Shown here one piece after another: positions 7,453 to 16,784 of a DNA stretch of 27,124 nucleotides (positions are counted from its first letter, which is position 1; each line of letters opens with the position of its first letter). Source of the stretch: a virus; the IMG/VR virus record IMGVR_UViG_3300021952_000034, positions 1 through 27,124 of that record. The stretch is one strand, 5' to 3'. The notes below the pieces were generated by a model. It ran no database searches. It worked only from the letters and a program-made list of their open reading frames with translations, and was not told the origin of the DNA. A program made the translations under genes and the position numbers.

Positions 7453-9987
7453 ATGGCTAACCCTGCCAATTCATTAGTACAAAATCTGCTTCCCGTTCAA
7501 GCGTATTTCTCGGTTGACGGAGTTTTTCAAACATTTATTGGTCAGGGTCAGCCGTTTACTGCAACCATTAACCCAGTTCAGTCTGGGTTGACGATTACAA
7601 ATAGCACGATTGACTCGACAACAATCGGTGCGACTACGCCTTCATCTGGCGCATTTACAAGTATTTCCACCACAACTGGCACGATTACGACTCAACCATC
7701 GGGCGCTAACGACATAGTTAACTACCTTGCGTTGCAGTCTTATGCCGTTGGAATTAGTTGGAAAGCACCAGTTACTGCCGCTACTACTGCAAACATCACG
7801 CTATCTGGCCCACAAACCATTGATACCAAGGCTGTTGTTGCTGGCAATACAGTATTGGTTAAAAACCAAACAAACTCTGCTGAAAACGGCATTTATCAAG
7901 TAAATGCTGGCGCATGGACTTACGCAACGGGTTGCACGACTTGGCAACAGTATGTAAGCGCGTTGGTTTTTGTTGAATATGGTGGCCAACAAGGGTCGGC
8001 TTGGTACTGTACGGCACAGCCAGGCGGTACTCTTGGCACAACCGCAATGACATGGAGTAACTTTAGCGCGGCGGCTAACTACACCGCTGGTACTGGGTTA
8101 ACTCTTAACGGATTTCAGTTCAGCATTACCCCCGTAGGTACTGCTGGCACTTATGGTTCGGCTTCTGCTGTGCCAGTTTTTGTCACCAACGCTAGTGGAC
8201 AAATTACTTCGGTAACAAACACAAACATTGCCATTTCTGGCAGTCAGATTACCTCTGGAACTATTGGTTCTTCATACCTTTCTGGCTCATACACAGGAAT
8301 TACTGGTGTTGGAACGCTAACCGCAGGCACTTGGAACGCATCGACTATCGGTGTTGCTTATGGTGGAACAGGCGCAACTACGCTGACTGGCTATGTAAAA
8401 GGCTCTGGTACGACCGCTTTGACGGCATCTTCTACCATTCCAACGACAGACCTAAGTGGCACTATAACTAACGCTCAGTTAGCCAATAGCACCATTTCTG
8501 GCGTGTCTTTAGGCTCAAATCTGTTTAGTTTGACGATTGGTTCTGGCTTATCTGGCACAAGTTACAACGGCTCTAGCGCGATAACTATTACCAATTCAAG
8601 CCCAATGACCTATCCCGCAGTAGGAATTCCAAGTTCTACTGGTTCGGCATGGAATACAAGTTACAGCACTTCTGGTTCTGGAACAGTTATTCCTTTGGCT
8701 ACGGGTGCTACGCTAAACAACCCAACTGTTAGCAACTACGAAGGCTTTACGCCATCTTCCGCGCCAACATACGCTGAAGGTTTGGTTTGGTATGACTCTA
8801 CCGCTTATGCGCTGAGTTACTACAACAACACGACCAATAATGCGGTGCATTTAGGTCAAGAAATACAACAACAAGTCAGAAACTCTACTGGCTCAACCAT
8901 CACAAAGGGTCAAGTTGTCTATATTTCTGGCGCAACTGGTCAAATTGGCAACATTATTCTTGCCCAAGCAAATGCTTACAGTACTTCACAAGTTATTGGC
9001 GTTGCTAACCAAGACATTGCTAACAATACAAACGGATGGATTGTTACCCAAGGCACAGTAACAGGGTTAAATACCAACGGATTTACGGCTGGTAGCCCTA
9101 TTTATCTATCTGCCACAACTGCTGGCGCATTAACCCAGACCGAGCCAAGCACACCAAATTACGCTGTCCACATGGGTGTTTGTTTGTATGCAAACCCAAG
9201 CAACGGCAAGATATACATTAACCCGATTAACAAGTCGATTGATACTGGCTACATCATTGGTCAAGTGGCAATAGCGCAAGGGGGTACAAATGGAACGGCT
9301 ACTCCTACTGCTGGTGGCGTTGCCTATGGTAGCGGTACTGCTTACGCATTTACTTCTGCTGGAACATCTGGGCAAGTTTTAACCTCGAATGGTTCAAGCG
9401 CACCTACTTGGAACACCCTTGCATACGCAACGATTACAGATGACACAACGACTAACGCAACCCGTTATCCATTGTTTGCATCTGCCACAAGCGGTAACTT
9501 AACGACTGAATACACAAGTTCAACCAAGTTCCAATTTAACCCTTCTACGGGTTATTTGACTGTTACTGGTTTAAGTAGCCCAACAATAGCAACCCCAACA
9601 TTGTCTGGAACTGTTGCTGGAACTTACACCTTGGGCGGTACTCCAACGATTAACAACCCAACAATCACCAACTACACCGAAAGCGTGGTGGCGATTGGTA
9701 ACTCTGGCACTACTCAGACCCTATCGTTGACAAACGGCACAGTTCAAACAGTCACGATGACGGGTAACTGCACCTTCACCATGCCGACCAATACGGCTGG
9801 CAAATCATTTATTTTGATAGCAACGCAAGATGCAACGGGTTCAAGGACTGCGGTGTTCACATCGGTTAAATGGCCTAACGGCACAGCCCCAACCCTAACA
9901 ACTACCGCAAGCACAGGAAGAGACATATTGACCTTTGTTGCTGATGGCACTAATTGGTATGGCACTTACGCACAGGCGTTTGCATAA
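7453..9987 (+). CDS. Large modular tail or head fibre
   Basis: The 844-aa protein is Thr/Ser/Gly/Ala-rich and built of modules common in phage fibres. Residues about 45-80 are a GLTITNSTIDSTTIGA-type shaft. Residues about 100-205 hold a compact domain with VLVKNQTNSAENGIYQV and a Trp-rich end. Residues about 285-325 are GTWNASTIGVAYGGTGA repeats. Residues about 472-592 hold a beta domain with KGQVVYISGATGQIG. Then come a VAIAQGGTNGTATP / GQVLTSNGSSAPTWNTL module and a terminal domain ending FVADGTNWYGTYAQ. In known fibres such modules form trimeric shafts and exchange between phages, so a receptor-contacting fibre or capsid fibre is likely. GGGG lies upstream of the start, and the stop overlaps the next start as TAATG. 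Confidence 0.88.
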   Translation: MANPANSLVQNLLPVQAYFSVDGVFQTFIGQGQPFTATINPVQSGLTITNSTIDSTTIGATTPSSGAFTSISTTTGTITTQPSGANDIVNYLALQSYAVGISWKAPVTAATTANITLSGPQTIDTKAVVAGNTVLVKNQTNSAENGIYQVNAGAWTYATGCTTWQQYVSALVFVEYGGQQGSAWYCTAQPGGTLGTTAMTWSNFSAAANYTAGTGLTLNGFQFSITPVGTAGTYGSASAVPVFVTNASGQITSVTNTNIAISGSQITSGTIGSSYLSGSYTGITGVGTLTAGTWNASTIGVAYGGTGATTLTGYVKGSGTTALTASSTIPTTDLSGTITNAQLANSTISGVSLGSNLFSLTIGSGLSGTSYNGSSAITITNSSPMTYPAVGIPSSTGSAWNTSYSTSGSGTVIPLATGATLNNPTVSNYEGFTPSSAPTYAEGLVWYDSTAYALSYYNNTTNNAVHLGQEIQQQVRNSTGSTITKGQVVYISGATGQIGNIILAQANAYSTSQVIGVANQDIANNTNGWIVTQGTVTGLNTNGFTAGSPIYLSATTAGALTQTEPSTPNYAVHMGVCLYANPSNGKIYINPINKSIDTGYIIGQVAIAQGGTNGTATPTAGGVAYGSGTAYAFTSAGTSGQVLTSNGSSAPTWNTLAYATITDDTTTNATRYPLFASATSGNLTTEYTSSTKFQFNPSTGYLTVTGLSSPTIATPTLSGTVAGTYTLGGTPTINNPTITNYTESVVAIGNSGTTQTLSLTNGTVQTVTMTGNCTFTMPTNTAGKSFILIATQDATGSRTAVFTSVKWPNGTAPTLTTTASTGRDILTFVADGTNWYGTYAQAFA

Positions 9988-12380
9988 TGCTTGCCGCAAA
10001 AGACGAACTATTTACCCGACCTAGCGGTTCGTACACCATTGGTAAAAGTGTGCGAACACGGGCAAGTGCTAGTGCGTATCTAAATAGAACAATGGGGACT
10101 CCAACCAATTCCGCTAAATGGACTTGGAGTTTTTGGCTTAAACGAGGTAAATTGGCGGGTTCTGATTATCCAATTCTTTATTCTGCTGGAATTGTTGCGG
10201 CAGAAGATTTTGGATATTTTCGTGCTGGAACTGAAGCCTTATGGGTTGTCTGTAATTCAGTTACGATTTTGGCTTCTACCCAAGTATTTCGAGACACATC
10301 CGCTTGGTACAACATGATATTTGTATTTGATGGCGGCAATGCAACTGCTTCAAATAGATTACGCGTATATTTAAATGGCGTTGAAATAACGGCATGGGCA
10401 ACTGACCTTCGTTCTACGCTTACATCATCAAGTTCCAATGTAAATAAAAGCGGAACAGTTCATAGAATAGCAACTGACGCATACATGGGTGCTGGTGATT
10501 TTTATGATGGCTACCTAACAGAAATCAATTTCATTGACGGGCAAGCCCTAACCCCATCTTCATTTGGTTCAACCAACGCAATAACAGGCGTATGGCAACC
10601 AGCCAAATACACGGGTACTTATGGCAATAACGGCTTCTATCTAAACTTCAGTAGCAACGGCACAGCCGCCGCATTGGGTACTGATTTTTCTGGTAACAGT
10701 AATACATGGACAGTAAACAATATTAGCGTGACTGCTGGCACTACATACGACAGCATGACCGATGTGCCTACGCTGACAAGTGCGACTGCGGCTAACTATG
10801 CGGTGTTGAATCCGCTAGCGGTTGGTTCGACTGGTACTTCGGTTGTCAATAACGGCAACTTGTCTTTTGCAAATAGTTCTGCTCATGCTTCTATTACAAG
10901 CACAATGGGCGTAACATCTGGTAAATACTATTTTGAATGCACAGTAACAACTTCTAATCCTGGCGGTCTTGGTTTTACAACTTTAACTGCGCCATATAGC
11001 GGATACCCAAGTTCGGTGGCTAACTTGTGGTGGGTATATGACAACACAGGAAGTTTTAATGGCTTCAGTCAAACCACAACATTATTTAGTATTGGAAGCA
11101 AAATTGCTCTCAATCAAGTCTGGCAAGTTGCATTGGACATGGATAACGGCAAGGCTTGGATTGGTATTAACAACACTTGGTACGATTCATCGGGTGGCTC
11201 AACTGGCAATCCTTCAACGGGTGCTAATGCAATGTTCTCTAGCATTCCATCTACCAACCCAATGTTCTTCTTTGTTGAATGTGCTGGCAATGCTTGGGCT
11301 GGAAACTTCGGCCAACGCCCATTCTCCTACACACCCCCAACTGGCTTTGTAGCACTTAACACATATAACCTACCCACTAGCACGATAACTAATGGTGCGG
11401 CTTATATGGCGGCTACGCTGTATACGGGTACAAGTGGAAATGTATCAGTAGTTGATACAGTTAATGGAATCGGATTTCAACCAGATTTTATTTGGGTGAA
11501 AGCAAGAAGCAATGCGCAAGGGCATAGCAATATTGACTCTGTGCGTGGTGCAAATAAATTGCTTCAAACCAACCTAACAAATGCAGAATCCACCTTAACA
11601 AATCCTCCTACGTTTAACTCTGATGGATTTACATCAACAACTGATATTCACACAAATGGATATACATATGTTGCATGGCAATGGAAAGCAGGAACAACAT
11701 CCTCATCCAACACTAACGGCTCTATCACATCAACTGTAAGTGTGGGTGCTACGCAAGGCTTTAGCGTGGTGACTTATACAACCACAGGCTCTGCGGGAAC
11801 TGTTGGTCATGGTTTGGGTGTTGCTCCAGATATGATAATTTTAAAAAATAGGACTGGAGCGGCTGATGATTGGTATGTTTACCATTCTGCGCTTGGAAAC
11901 ACAAAGTATTTAATATTGGATGGAAATGCATCTGCGACCACGGCATCTACATGGTGGAATAACACATCTCCAACATCTACTGTATTTTCTTTGGGTTCAG
12001 CATGGTCTGTTGTTAAAAACTATGTAGCCTACTGCTTTGCCGCAGTAAAAGGATTTAGTGCCTTTGGTTCGTACACGGGTAACGGGTCTAGTGATGGGCC
12101 TTTTGTGTACACGGGGTTTAGACCGCGTTGGCTGTTACTGAAAAACACAGGTGGCGTTGCTTCTTGGTATTGTTTGGACTCATCTAGAAATACCTACAAC
12201 GTAGAAGATGCCGTACTTGTTCCAAATACAAATGCGGCTGAAGTATCAATTACTTCTGTTGATTTCTTATCTAATGGATTTAAATTAAGAACTACAACAA
12301 CAGACATTAACGGCTCTGGCACAACATACATCTACGCTTGTTTTGCCGAAGTGCCGTTCAAATCGGCTCTTGCCCGTTGA
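9987..12380 (+). CDS. Multi-domain adhesin with LamG-like and SPRY-like domains
   Basis: The 797-aa product starts at the ATG overlapping the fibre stop (TAATG). An upstream in-frame ATG at 9954 lies inside the fibre gene and is less likely. Residues about 20-200 resemble a concanavalin/LamG jelly roll (KWTWSFWLKRG, WYNMIFVFDG, RLRVYLNGVEIT). A linker with TYDSMTDVPTLTS follows. Residues about 290-440 look SPRY-like (GKYYFECTV, WQVALDMDNGKAWIGIN). The last part contains two related units with GIGFQPDFIWVKARS and GLGVAPDMIILKNRT, and a third weaker one (FRPRWLLLKNTGG). Such domains bind glycans or surface structures, so cell attachment is the likely role. It is coupled to the fibre and followed by an endonuclease gene that appears inserted. 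Confidence 0.86.
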   Translation: MLAAKDELFTRPSGSYTIGKSVRTRASASAYLNRTMGTPTNSAKWTWSFWLKRGKLAGSDYPILYSAGIVAAEDFGYFRAGTEALWVVCNSVTILASTQVFRDTSAWYNMIFVFDGGNATASNRLRVYLNGVEITAWATDLRSTLTSSSSNVNKSGTVHRIATDAYMGAGDFYDGYLTEINFIDGQALTPSSFGSTNAITGVWQPAKYTGTYGNNGFYLNFSSNGTAAALGTDFSGNSNTWTVNNISVTAGTTYDSMTDVPTLTSATAANYAVLNPLAVGSTGTSVVNNGNLSFANSSAHASITSTMGVTSGKYYFECTVTTSNPGGLGFTTLTAPYSGYPSSVANLWWVYDNTGSFNGFSQTTTLFSIGSKIALNQVWQVALDMDNGKAWIGINNTWYDSSGGSTGNPSTGANAMFSSIPSTNPMFFFVECAGNAWAGNFGQRPFSYTPPTGFVALNTYNLPTSTITNGAAYMAATLYTGTSGNVSVVDTVNGIGFQPDFIWVKARSNAQGHSNIDSVRGANKLLQTNLTNAESTLTNPPTFNSDGFTSTTDIHTNGYTYVAWQWKAGTTSSSNTNGSITSTVSVGATQGFSVVTYTTTGSAGTVGHGLGVAPDMIILKNRTGAADDWYVYHSALGNTKYLILDGNASATTASTWWNNTSPTSTVFSLGSAWSVVKNYVAYCFAAVKGFSAFGSYTGNGSSDGPFVYTGFRPRWLLLKNTGGVASWYCLDSSRNTYNVEDAVLVPNTNAAEVSITSVDFLSNGFKLRTTTTDINGSGTTYIYACFAEVPFKSALAR

Positions 12381-12392
12381 TAAAGGAAACAT

Positions 12393-12947
12393 ATGTTTAA
12401 ACACAACGACACAACATATTTTACAAAAAGCATGAGTTTAGTGGGACAACAAAAACATTCTTTGACTGTTATAAGTGAAGCAGAAAAAGATAATGTATTA
12501 AAAAGGCGTGTGTGGAATTGTCTTTGCAAGTGTGGAAAAACAACTAAAGTTTATACGGGCGACTGGAATGCTGGTAGAGCAAAAACTTGTGGATGTTCCA
12601 AATTTCGCAGGGGTGCAGACAATCCAAACTTTATTCATGGACTTACTAAAACAAACGAGTATTCATATAAATATAGAGTTAAAAAACGCTATGGCATAAC
12701 TATAGATGAATACGATGTTATGTATAAAGAACAAAATGGTAAATGCGCTATATGTAACAAAGACCCTTTGGAGCATGGAGAATACAGGCTTTCAATAGAC
12801 CATTGCCATCAAACAAACAAAGTAAGAGGTTTGTTGTGTAGTAATTGCAATAGGGCATTAGGAATGTTAAAAGATAACAAAGATGTTATTTTGTCTGCAT
12901 ACAATTATTTAATGAAAAATGAGGATAACCATGTTTTTACTCAATAA
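12393..12947 (+). CDS. Endonuclease VII-type HNH endonuclease, probably free-standing homing enzyme
   Basis: The 184-aa protein has two zinc-type parts. The N-terminal part has CLCKCGK (C43, C45, C47) and TCGCSK (C66, C68), a motif seen in DNA-binding regions of phage HNH enzymes. The C-terminal part matches T4 endonuclease VII: GKCAICNKDP (C118, C121), SIDHCH (D136, H137 as the catalytic region) and KVRGLLCSNCNRALGML (C149, C152). It would cut DNA, either branched junctions or, more likely here, a specific site to promote its own spread. It is clearly richer in A+T than its neighbours (19/60 and 15/60 G+C on two lines I counted, against 26/60 in the next gene). AAAGGAA precedes the start, and the 3' end overlaps the next gene. 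The enzyme appears intact. Confidence 0.9.
   Translation: MFKHNDTTYFTKSMSLVGQQKHSLTVISEAEKDNVLKRRVWNCLCKCGKTTKVYTGDWNAGRAKTCGCSKFRRGADNPNFIHGLTKTNEYSYKYRVKKRYGITIDEYDVMYKEQNGKCAICNKDPLEHGEYRLSIDHCHQTNKVRGLLCSNCNRALGMLKDNKDVILSAYNYLMKNEDNHVFTQ
12921..12924 (+). promoter_or_regulatory. Shine-Dalgarno deciding the 12931 start
   Basis: GAGG lies 6 bases before ATG 12931. The in-frame ATG at 12919 overlaps this GAGG and has no site of its own, so translation most likely begins at 12931. Confidence 0.65.
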
Positions 12948-13374
12948 CAATCAAATTATCCCACTTGATACTCCATTTGAAATTGATGGTACTTCATACC
13001 CTGCCAACTGGCTACGCCTAACCTCACTAGAGGAAAAGCAAGCAGTCGGTATTGAAGAAGTGCCAGACGAAGTTATTGAATATGACTCACGCTTCTACTG
13101 GGGTGTAGACAATCCAAAAGACCTGACAGACCTAAAGAATAACTGGACTGCTCAAGTCAAGGACACGGCTAACAAACTACTTTCTCAGACTGACTGGATG
13201 GTTATCCGTAAAGCAGAGCGTGATGTGGCTATTCCTGACGCTACGGCTACTTATCGTGCGTCTGTGATTACAGAATGTACGCGCTTGGTTGACGCTATCG
13301 CTAGTGCTAGTGATGTGCTAGCCTTGATTACTGTTGTAACTACACAGAATTGGCCTACCAATGACAGAATTTAA
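12931..13374 (+). CDS. Fibre-associated protein, possible tail fibre assembly chaperone
   Basis: The 147-aa product starts with FLLNNNQIIPLDTPFEIDG. Its C-terminal half contains LLSQTDWMVIRKAERDVAIP followed by a helical segment and TTQNWP. Proteins with a conserved (L)LxxTDW motif next to fibre genes are often fibre assembly chaperones or fibre-tip proteins. That is the best guess here, though the N-terminal half is not diagnostic. The ATG at 12931 was chosen because GAGG lies 6 bases upstream. It overlaps the end of the endonuclease gene by 17 bases and overlaps the next gene by 14 bases. If the endonuclease is an insertion, this gene originally followed the adhesin directly. Confidence 0.82.
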   Translation: MFLLNNNQIIPLDTPFEIDGTSYPANWLRLTSLEEKQAVGIEEVPDEVIEYDSRFYWGVDNPKDLTDLKNNWTAQVKDTANKLLSQTDWMVIRKAERDVAIPDATATYRASVITECTRLVDAIASASDVLALITVVTTQNWPTNDRI

Positions 13375-13678
13375 ATGGAAAGTTCTTCAGACTACTTCTG
13401 TGGGTGATAGCCTAAAAAGCGTCTATTACTCAGTAACCGCCACAGACGAAGATAAAGTTGTTGAGAGCGAAGGTCATGCAGATGTGGATGGCAAGATAGC
13501 CATTCCTTTTGAGCAAATCAAAGAGTTGGACATCATCAATTGCTTAAAAGAAATGTATATGCAAGATGACCCAAAGTCATTAAAATCACGCCTAGAAGAA
13601 CAGTTAAATTACCTAAAAAACGAGGTAAACACAGACTTTCCTTGGGCAAAACAAGTTTTTACGCCTAATTTGGGGTAA
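13361..13678 (+). CDS. Small conserved-type phage protein near fibre genes
   Basis: The 105-aa product has a beta-rich front ([41 protein letters not shown]) and a helical back ending [17 protein letters not shown] then DFPWAK. I recall proteins with this two-part layout and an 'xLExQLxxLK...PW' tail near tail and fibre genes of many podoviruses and siphoviruses, but their function is unknown to me. It overlaps the previous gene by 14 bases and lies 2 bases before the gp4-like gene, so it is part of the same transcript. A chaperone or minor tail role is possible. Confidence 0.82.
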   Translation: MTEFKWKVLQTTSVGDSLKSVYYSVTATDEDKVVESEGHADVDGKIAIPFEQIKELDIINCLKEMYMQDDPKSLKSRLEEQLNYLKNEVNTDFPWAKQVFTPNLG

Positions 13679-13680
13679 CC

Positions 13681-14661
13681 ATGACAGTTCCATACGACAT
13701 TATCAGTAGAGCGTTAAAGGACATAGGCGCACTAGAGGCGGGCGAAACACCCACTTCGGATGCCGCCACAGACGCTTTTGATATGCTAAATGACCTTATA
13801 GACCAATGGTCTAACGAGGACATGATGGTTTTTAATGTGACTGAGATTATCTTTCCCGTTATAGCGGGTCAAACTCAGTACACGATTGGCCCAGTCGCTT
13901 CCACCGCCAACTTTATTGGTGCGTCTTTCACAGGCTCAATTACTGGTGACATTCTTACTGTTACCGCTATTGGCTCTGGCGCTGTGGCACAAGGGCAAAC
14001 CCTAAGTGGTACTGGCATTACTTCTGGAACGAAGATTGTTGACTTCCTAACGGGCGCTGGCGGTAATGTCAACGAAGTTGGAACATACAAACTCAACATC
14101 AGCCAGACAGTAGCCTCCACAACGATTACGGCTTACTACGAAAAGCCTTTGCAGATTAACTCTGCTTTCGTTAGGGTAAACACTACCTCTAATGGTCAGC
14201 CTATCCTTAATGGGGGCTTGGACTATCCAGTAGCGGTGTTGGCTTTGCAAGACTACGAGATGATTGGTTTAAAGACGCTGAACGGCCCGTGGCCAAAGGC
14301 GATTTACTTCAATCCTGGCGCTGATACGGGTAACTTGTTTGTGTGGCCAAACCCTTCTCAGGGCGAGATGCACTTGTTTGCTAACACCATTTTCAGCCGT
14401 TACAACACTTTGTACGACTCGATTGTGTTGCCACAAGGCTACTCAATGGCTCTTAGATGGTGTCTAGCCGAGCGTTTGATGCCTATGTATGGCAAAGCCT
14501 CAGCAGTTCAAATTCAGATGATTAACGCTTATGCGGCACAAGCCAAAGCGACTATCAAGCGAAACAACATGACTCCACTACAAGTGGCAAGATACCCAGA
14601 CGCTTTGATGAACTCTAAAGCGAAGGACGCGGGCTGGATACTCACCGGGGGGTTTGTCTAA
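13681..14661 (+). CDS. Head-completion (DNA stabilization) protein, P22 gp4-like, with inserted beta-module
   Basis: The 326-aa protein begins [21 protein letters not shown] and continues [20 protein letters not shown], typical of P22 gp4-type adaptors that plug under the portal. The second half has [34 protein letters not shown] and ATIKRNN, also typical. P22 gp4 is only 166 residues. Part of the excess is a separable beta-module at residues about 81-152 ([18 protein letters not shown] to [10 protein letters not shown]), lying between the TIGP and [10 protein letters not shown] strands. The same module occurs twice in the next gene. In this family the protein seals the filled head and forms the docking ring for gp10 and the spikes. 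It is immediately followed by the gp10-like gene. Confidence 0.88.
   Translation: MTVPYDIISRALKDIGALEAGETPTSDAATDAFDMLNDLIDQWSNEDMMVFNVTEIIFPVIAGQTQYTIGPVASTANFIGASFTGSITGDILTVTAIGSGAVAQGQTLSGTGITSGTKIVDFLTGAGGNVNEVGTYKLNISQTVASTTITAYYEKPLQINSAFVRVNTTSNGQPILNGGLDYPVAVLALQDYEMIGLKTLNGPWPKAIYFNPGADTGNLFVWPNPSQGEMHLFANTIFSRYNTLYDSIVLPQGYSMALRWCLAERLMPMYGKASAVQIQMINAYAAQAKATIKRNNMTPLQVARYPDALMNSKAKDAGWILTGGFV
13921..14136 (+). repeat. Inserted beta-module, copy A
   Basis: This stretch encodes about 72 residues with the pattern FTGSI[13 protein letters not shown], then [15 protein letters not shown], then a Gly-rich turn, then [18 protein letters not shown]. The same pattern recurs twice in the adjacent gp10-like gene. 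It splits an otherwise standard gp4-like protein. Confidence 0.75.
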
Positions 14662-16548
14662 ATGGCAGACTTTGGCTTTGTTGGCCCTTCCTATCCTGCG
14701 GCATCTGTATATGTCGACAGCAACGAATGTATTAACTTCCTTCCAGAAGTTGACCCACTCAAACAGCCTGGCGACCGAGGGGTAGTGGCGCTATATCCAA
14801 CGCCTGGTCTGACGATTAAAGCCATTTTGCCCAACCAACAAGAGGTTCGTGGCCTAAGAACGCTATCTGGTGGCACACAAATGCTTGCCGTTTGTGGCGC
14901 GTATGTTTATGTGTTTAATAGCACTTTAAACCCTACCATGATTGGTCAGTTAAATAGCACAACTGGTCGCGTTACTATTTCTGACAACGGAATTAACGCT
15001 TATATCGTAGACGGAACTTATCGCTACACATGGCGCATTGGAACTGTTACATCTGCTGTGTTTACGGGTTCTACCTCTGGCACGACTTTGACTGTTACTT
15101 CGGTTAAATCTGGCACTATCGCTGTTGGTCAAAACCTATTTGCTGTTGGCGCACTCCAAGAAACAGTCATAACTGCTTTGGGAACAGGAACTGGTGGAAC
15201 AGGTACATACACCATTGGTCGTTCACAAACCATCGCTTCTAGCCAGATGTACACCTCTAGCCCAGGCGCGGTGGTGACTGCCGCCATAACTGGCACAACG
15301 CTAACTGTTGCTTCAGTTACTAGCGGTACTTTGTATGTTGGTCAAACCATCCAAGGTACTGGCATCACCGCACAGACCATCATTACCGCGTTGGGAACAG
15401 GTACTGGTGGTGCAGGGACTTACACAGTAAATAACTTACAGACAATCGCATCTATCACGATGTACGCCCTTAATTGGACTGTATTGCCGTCAAGCGATGG
15501 CGCGTTCTCAGGGGGCGAGACTTGTGACATTGTTGACAATTACTTCGTATATAACCGCCCTGCATCTCAGCAATGGGGTGCATCGGGGGTTTTATCCCCT
15601 ATTTCTGGCAATACTTCATTTTCTAGCAAAGATGGCTCGCCAGATAACTTAGTGGCTCTCATTGTTGACCACCGAGAGGTCTACCTTATGGGTGAGGCTT
15701 CTTCGGAGGTGTGGACAGATGTGGGTGGAAACCCTTTCCCGTTTCAACGGATTCCTGGCACTAACACCCAACACGGAATTGCGGCTAAGTTCTCCGTTTC
15801 CCGTTTTGGTGATTCATTCTGTTATGTTTCCCGTAACAATCGAGGTCAAGCGCAGATTATGCAAATGAAGGGCTATGTGCCTACTCGCATATCTAACCAC
15901 GCGGTTGAGAATTCCATTACCAATCAATATGTAGATGATGCTATTGCTTGGACTTATCAGTTAGAAGGTCACGAAGTTTATGTCGTGTCTTTCCCGACTC
16001 TAGAGTTAACTTGGGCATACGACCTAGCCTCTGGAATGTGGCACAAGTGGTTGTACACAAACAATGACGGCACTTACACGCGTCACAGAGGTAATTGCTG
16101 TGCGGTGTTTCAAGGCATGGTTTTGGTAGGTGACTACCAAGACGGCTCAATTTACGAGTTGGACAAGAACAACTACACCGACAACGGACAGTACATCCGT
16201 AGGCTTCGCAGAGCGCCACATTTGGTGTCTGACTTCCAAAGACAATACTTTGATGAACTGCAAATTCAGTTTCAGCCTGGCGTTGGTCTGACAGGCATAA
16301 CCACACCGCTAAATAATGAAGTGGTGGGCGCTGACCCACAAGCGATGCTGAGATGGTCAAACGATGGCGGTTCTACTTGGTCAAAAGAATATTGGACTTC
16401 TATCGGCAAAATCGGGAAGTACAAGAATCGTGCCATTTGGCGCAGATTAGGAATGGCTAGAGATAGGGTGTTTGAGGTGGTTGTAAGCGACCCAATCAAC
16501 GCTGTAATTGTCTCGGCTAACCTAAAAGCAACGGCAGGGGAAAACTAA
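14662..16548 (+). CDS. Packaged-DNA stabilization protein, P22 gp10-like, with two inserted beta-modules
   Basis: The 628-aa protein starts [20 protein letters not shown] and ends with [29 protein letters not shown] and SDPINAVI, all features of the P22 gp10 type hub protein. P22 gp10 has 472 residues. Removing two tandem beta-modules at about 131-197 and 204-268 leaves about 490, close to that length. Core motifs in between include [27 protein letters not shown] and [14 protein letters not shown]. In P22 the protein forms a hexameric ring below gp4 and carries the needle and spikes. The start follows the gp4-like stop directly, and the stop overlaps the next start as TAATG. Confidence 0.9.
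   Translation: MADFGFVGPSYPAASVYVDSNECINFLPEVDPLKQPGDRGVVALYPTPGLTIKAILPNQQEVRGLRTLSGGTQMLAVCGAYVYVFNSTLNPTMIGQLNSTTGRVTISDNGINAYIVDGTYRYTWRIGTVTSAVFTGSTSGTTLTVTSVKSGTIAVGQNLFAVGALQETVITALGTGTGGTGTYTIGRSQTIASSQMYTSSPGAVVTAAITGTTLTVASVTSGTLYVGQTIQGTGITAQTIITALGTGTGGAGTYTVNNLQTIASITMYALNWTVLPSSDGAFSGGETCDIVDNYFVYNRPASQQWGASGVLSPISGNTSFSSKDGSPDNLVALIVDHREVYLMGEASSEVWTDVGGNPFPFQRIPGTNTQHGIAAKFSVSRFGDSFCYVSRNNRGQAQIMQMKGYVPTRISNHAVENSITNQYVDDAIAWTYQLEGHEVYVVSFPTLELTWAYDLASGMWHKWLYTNNDGTYTRHRGNCCAVFQGMVLVGDYQDGSIYELDKNNYTDNGQYIRRLRRAPHLVSDFQRQYFDELQIQFQPGVGLTGITTPLNNEVVGADPQAMLRWSNDGGSTWSKEYWTSIGKIGKYKNRAIWRRLGMARDRVFEVVVSDPINAVIVSANLKATAGEN
15052..15252 (+). repeat. Inserted beta-module, copy B
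   Basis: This stretch encodes [20 protein letters not shown], then VGQNLF, then [20 protein letters not shown]. It is one of two tandem copies in the gp10-like gene and matches copy A in the gp4-like gene. Confidence 0.75.
15271..15465 (+). repeat. Inserted beta-module, copy C
   Basis: This stretch encodes [33 protein letters not shown] and [17 protein letters not shown]. It is close to copy B also at DNA level, for example TTGGGAACAGG followed by ACTGGTGG in both, which points to relatively recent duplication. Confidence 0.75.
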
Positions 16549-16784
16549 TGGCATACGGCATTTCCAATACCTCGCAGTTAAACCCATACCCACAGACTGA
16601 GTTTTTGGATGCAAGCACCAAAAGACCGACAAGGGCTTGGCAACAGTTCTTTTTAAATCTTCTCAATTACAGTTCTGCAACTACGGCTACGGCTGGTTCG
16701 GCTACTTTGCCTGCAAACCCCGTGGGCTTTATAAACATCACCATAAATGGTGTGCCATACAAAGTGCCATATTACAATGTCTGA
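16548..16784 (+). CDS. Small tail-module protein, unknown function
   Basis: The 78-aa product carries KRPTRAWQQFFLNLLNY, then a TATAGSATLPANPVGF segment and a C-terminal NITINGVPYKVPYYNV strand pair. I recall the C-terminal pattern (PANPxGF...inG...VPYY) from many small proteins in podovirus tail regions, without known role. It starts in a TAATG overlap with the gp10-like gene and ends inside the next gene. P22 encodes its tail needle here, but this protein is far too short and lacks the coiled coil of a needle. It could be a minor tail or plug component. Confidence 0.82.
   Translation: MAYGISNTSQLNPYPQTEFLDASTKRPTRAWQQFFLNLLNYSSATTATAGSATLPANPVGFINITINGVPYKVPYYNV

Noticed and set aside
9954-9986. 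Longer N-terminus of the LamG adhesin from ATG 9954
   Set aside because: It would lie wholly within the fibre gene; ATG 9987 in TAATG with the fibre stop fits the coupling seen at other junctions.
12665-12674. TATAAATA, matching the T4 late promoter consensus
   Set aside because: It lies inside the AT-rich endonuclease gene, and no other T4-like late promoter or T4-type transcription gene is visible; chance is the better explanation.
16747-16776. Longer cupin start at ATG 16747
   Set aside because: It would add ten residues read out of frame from the conserved end of the 78-aa protein; starts near that protein's stop are more plausible.
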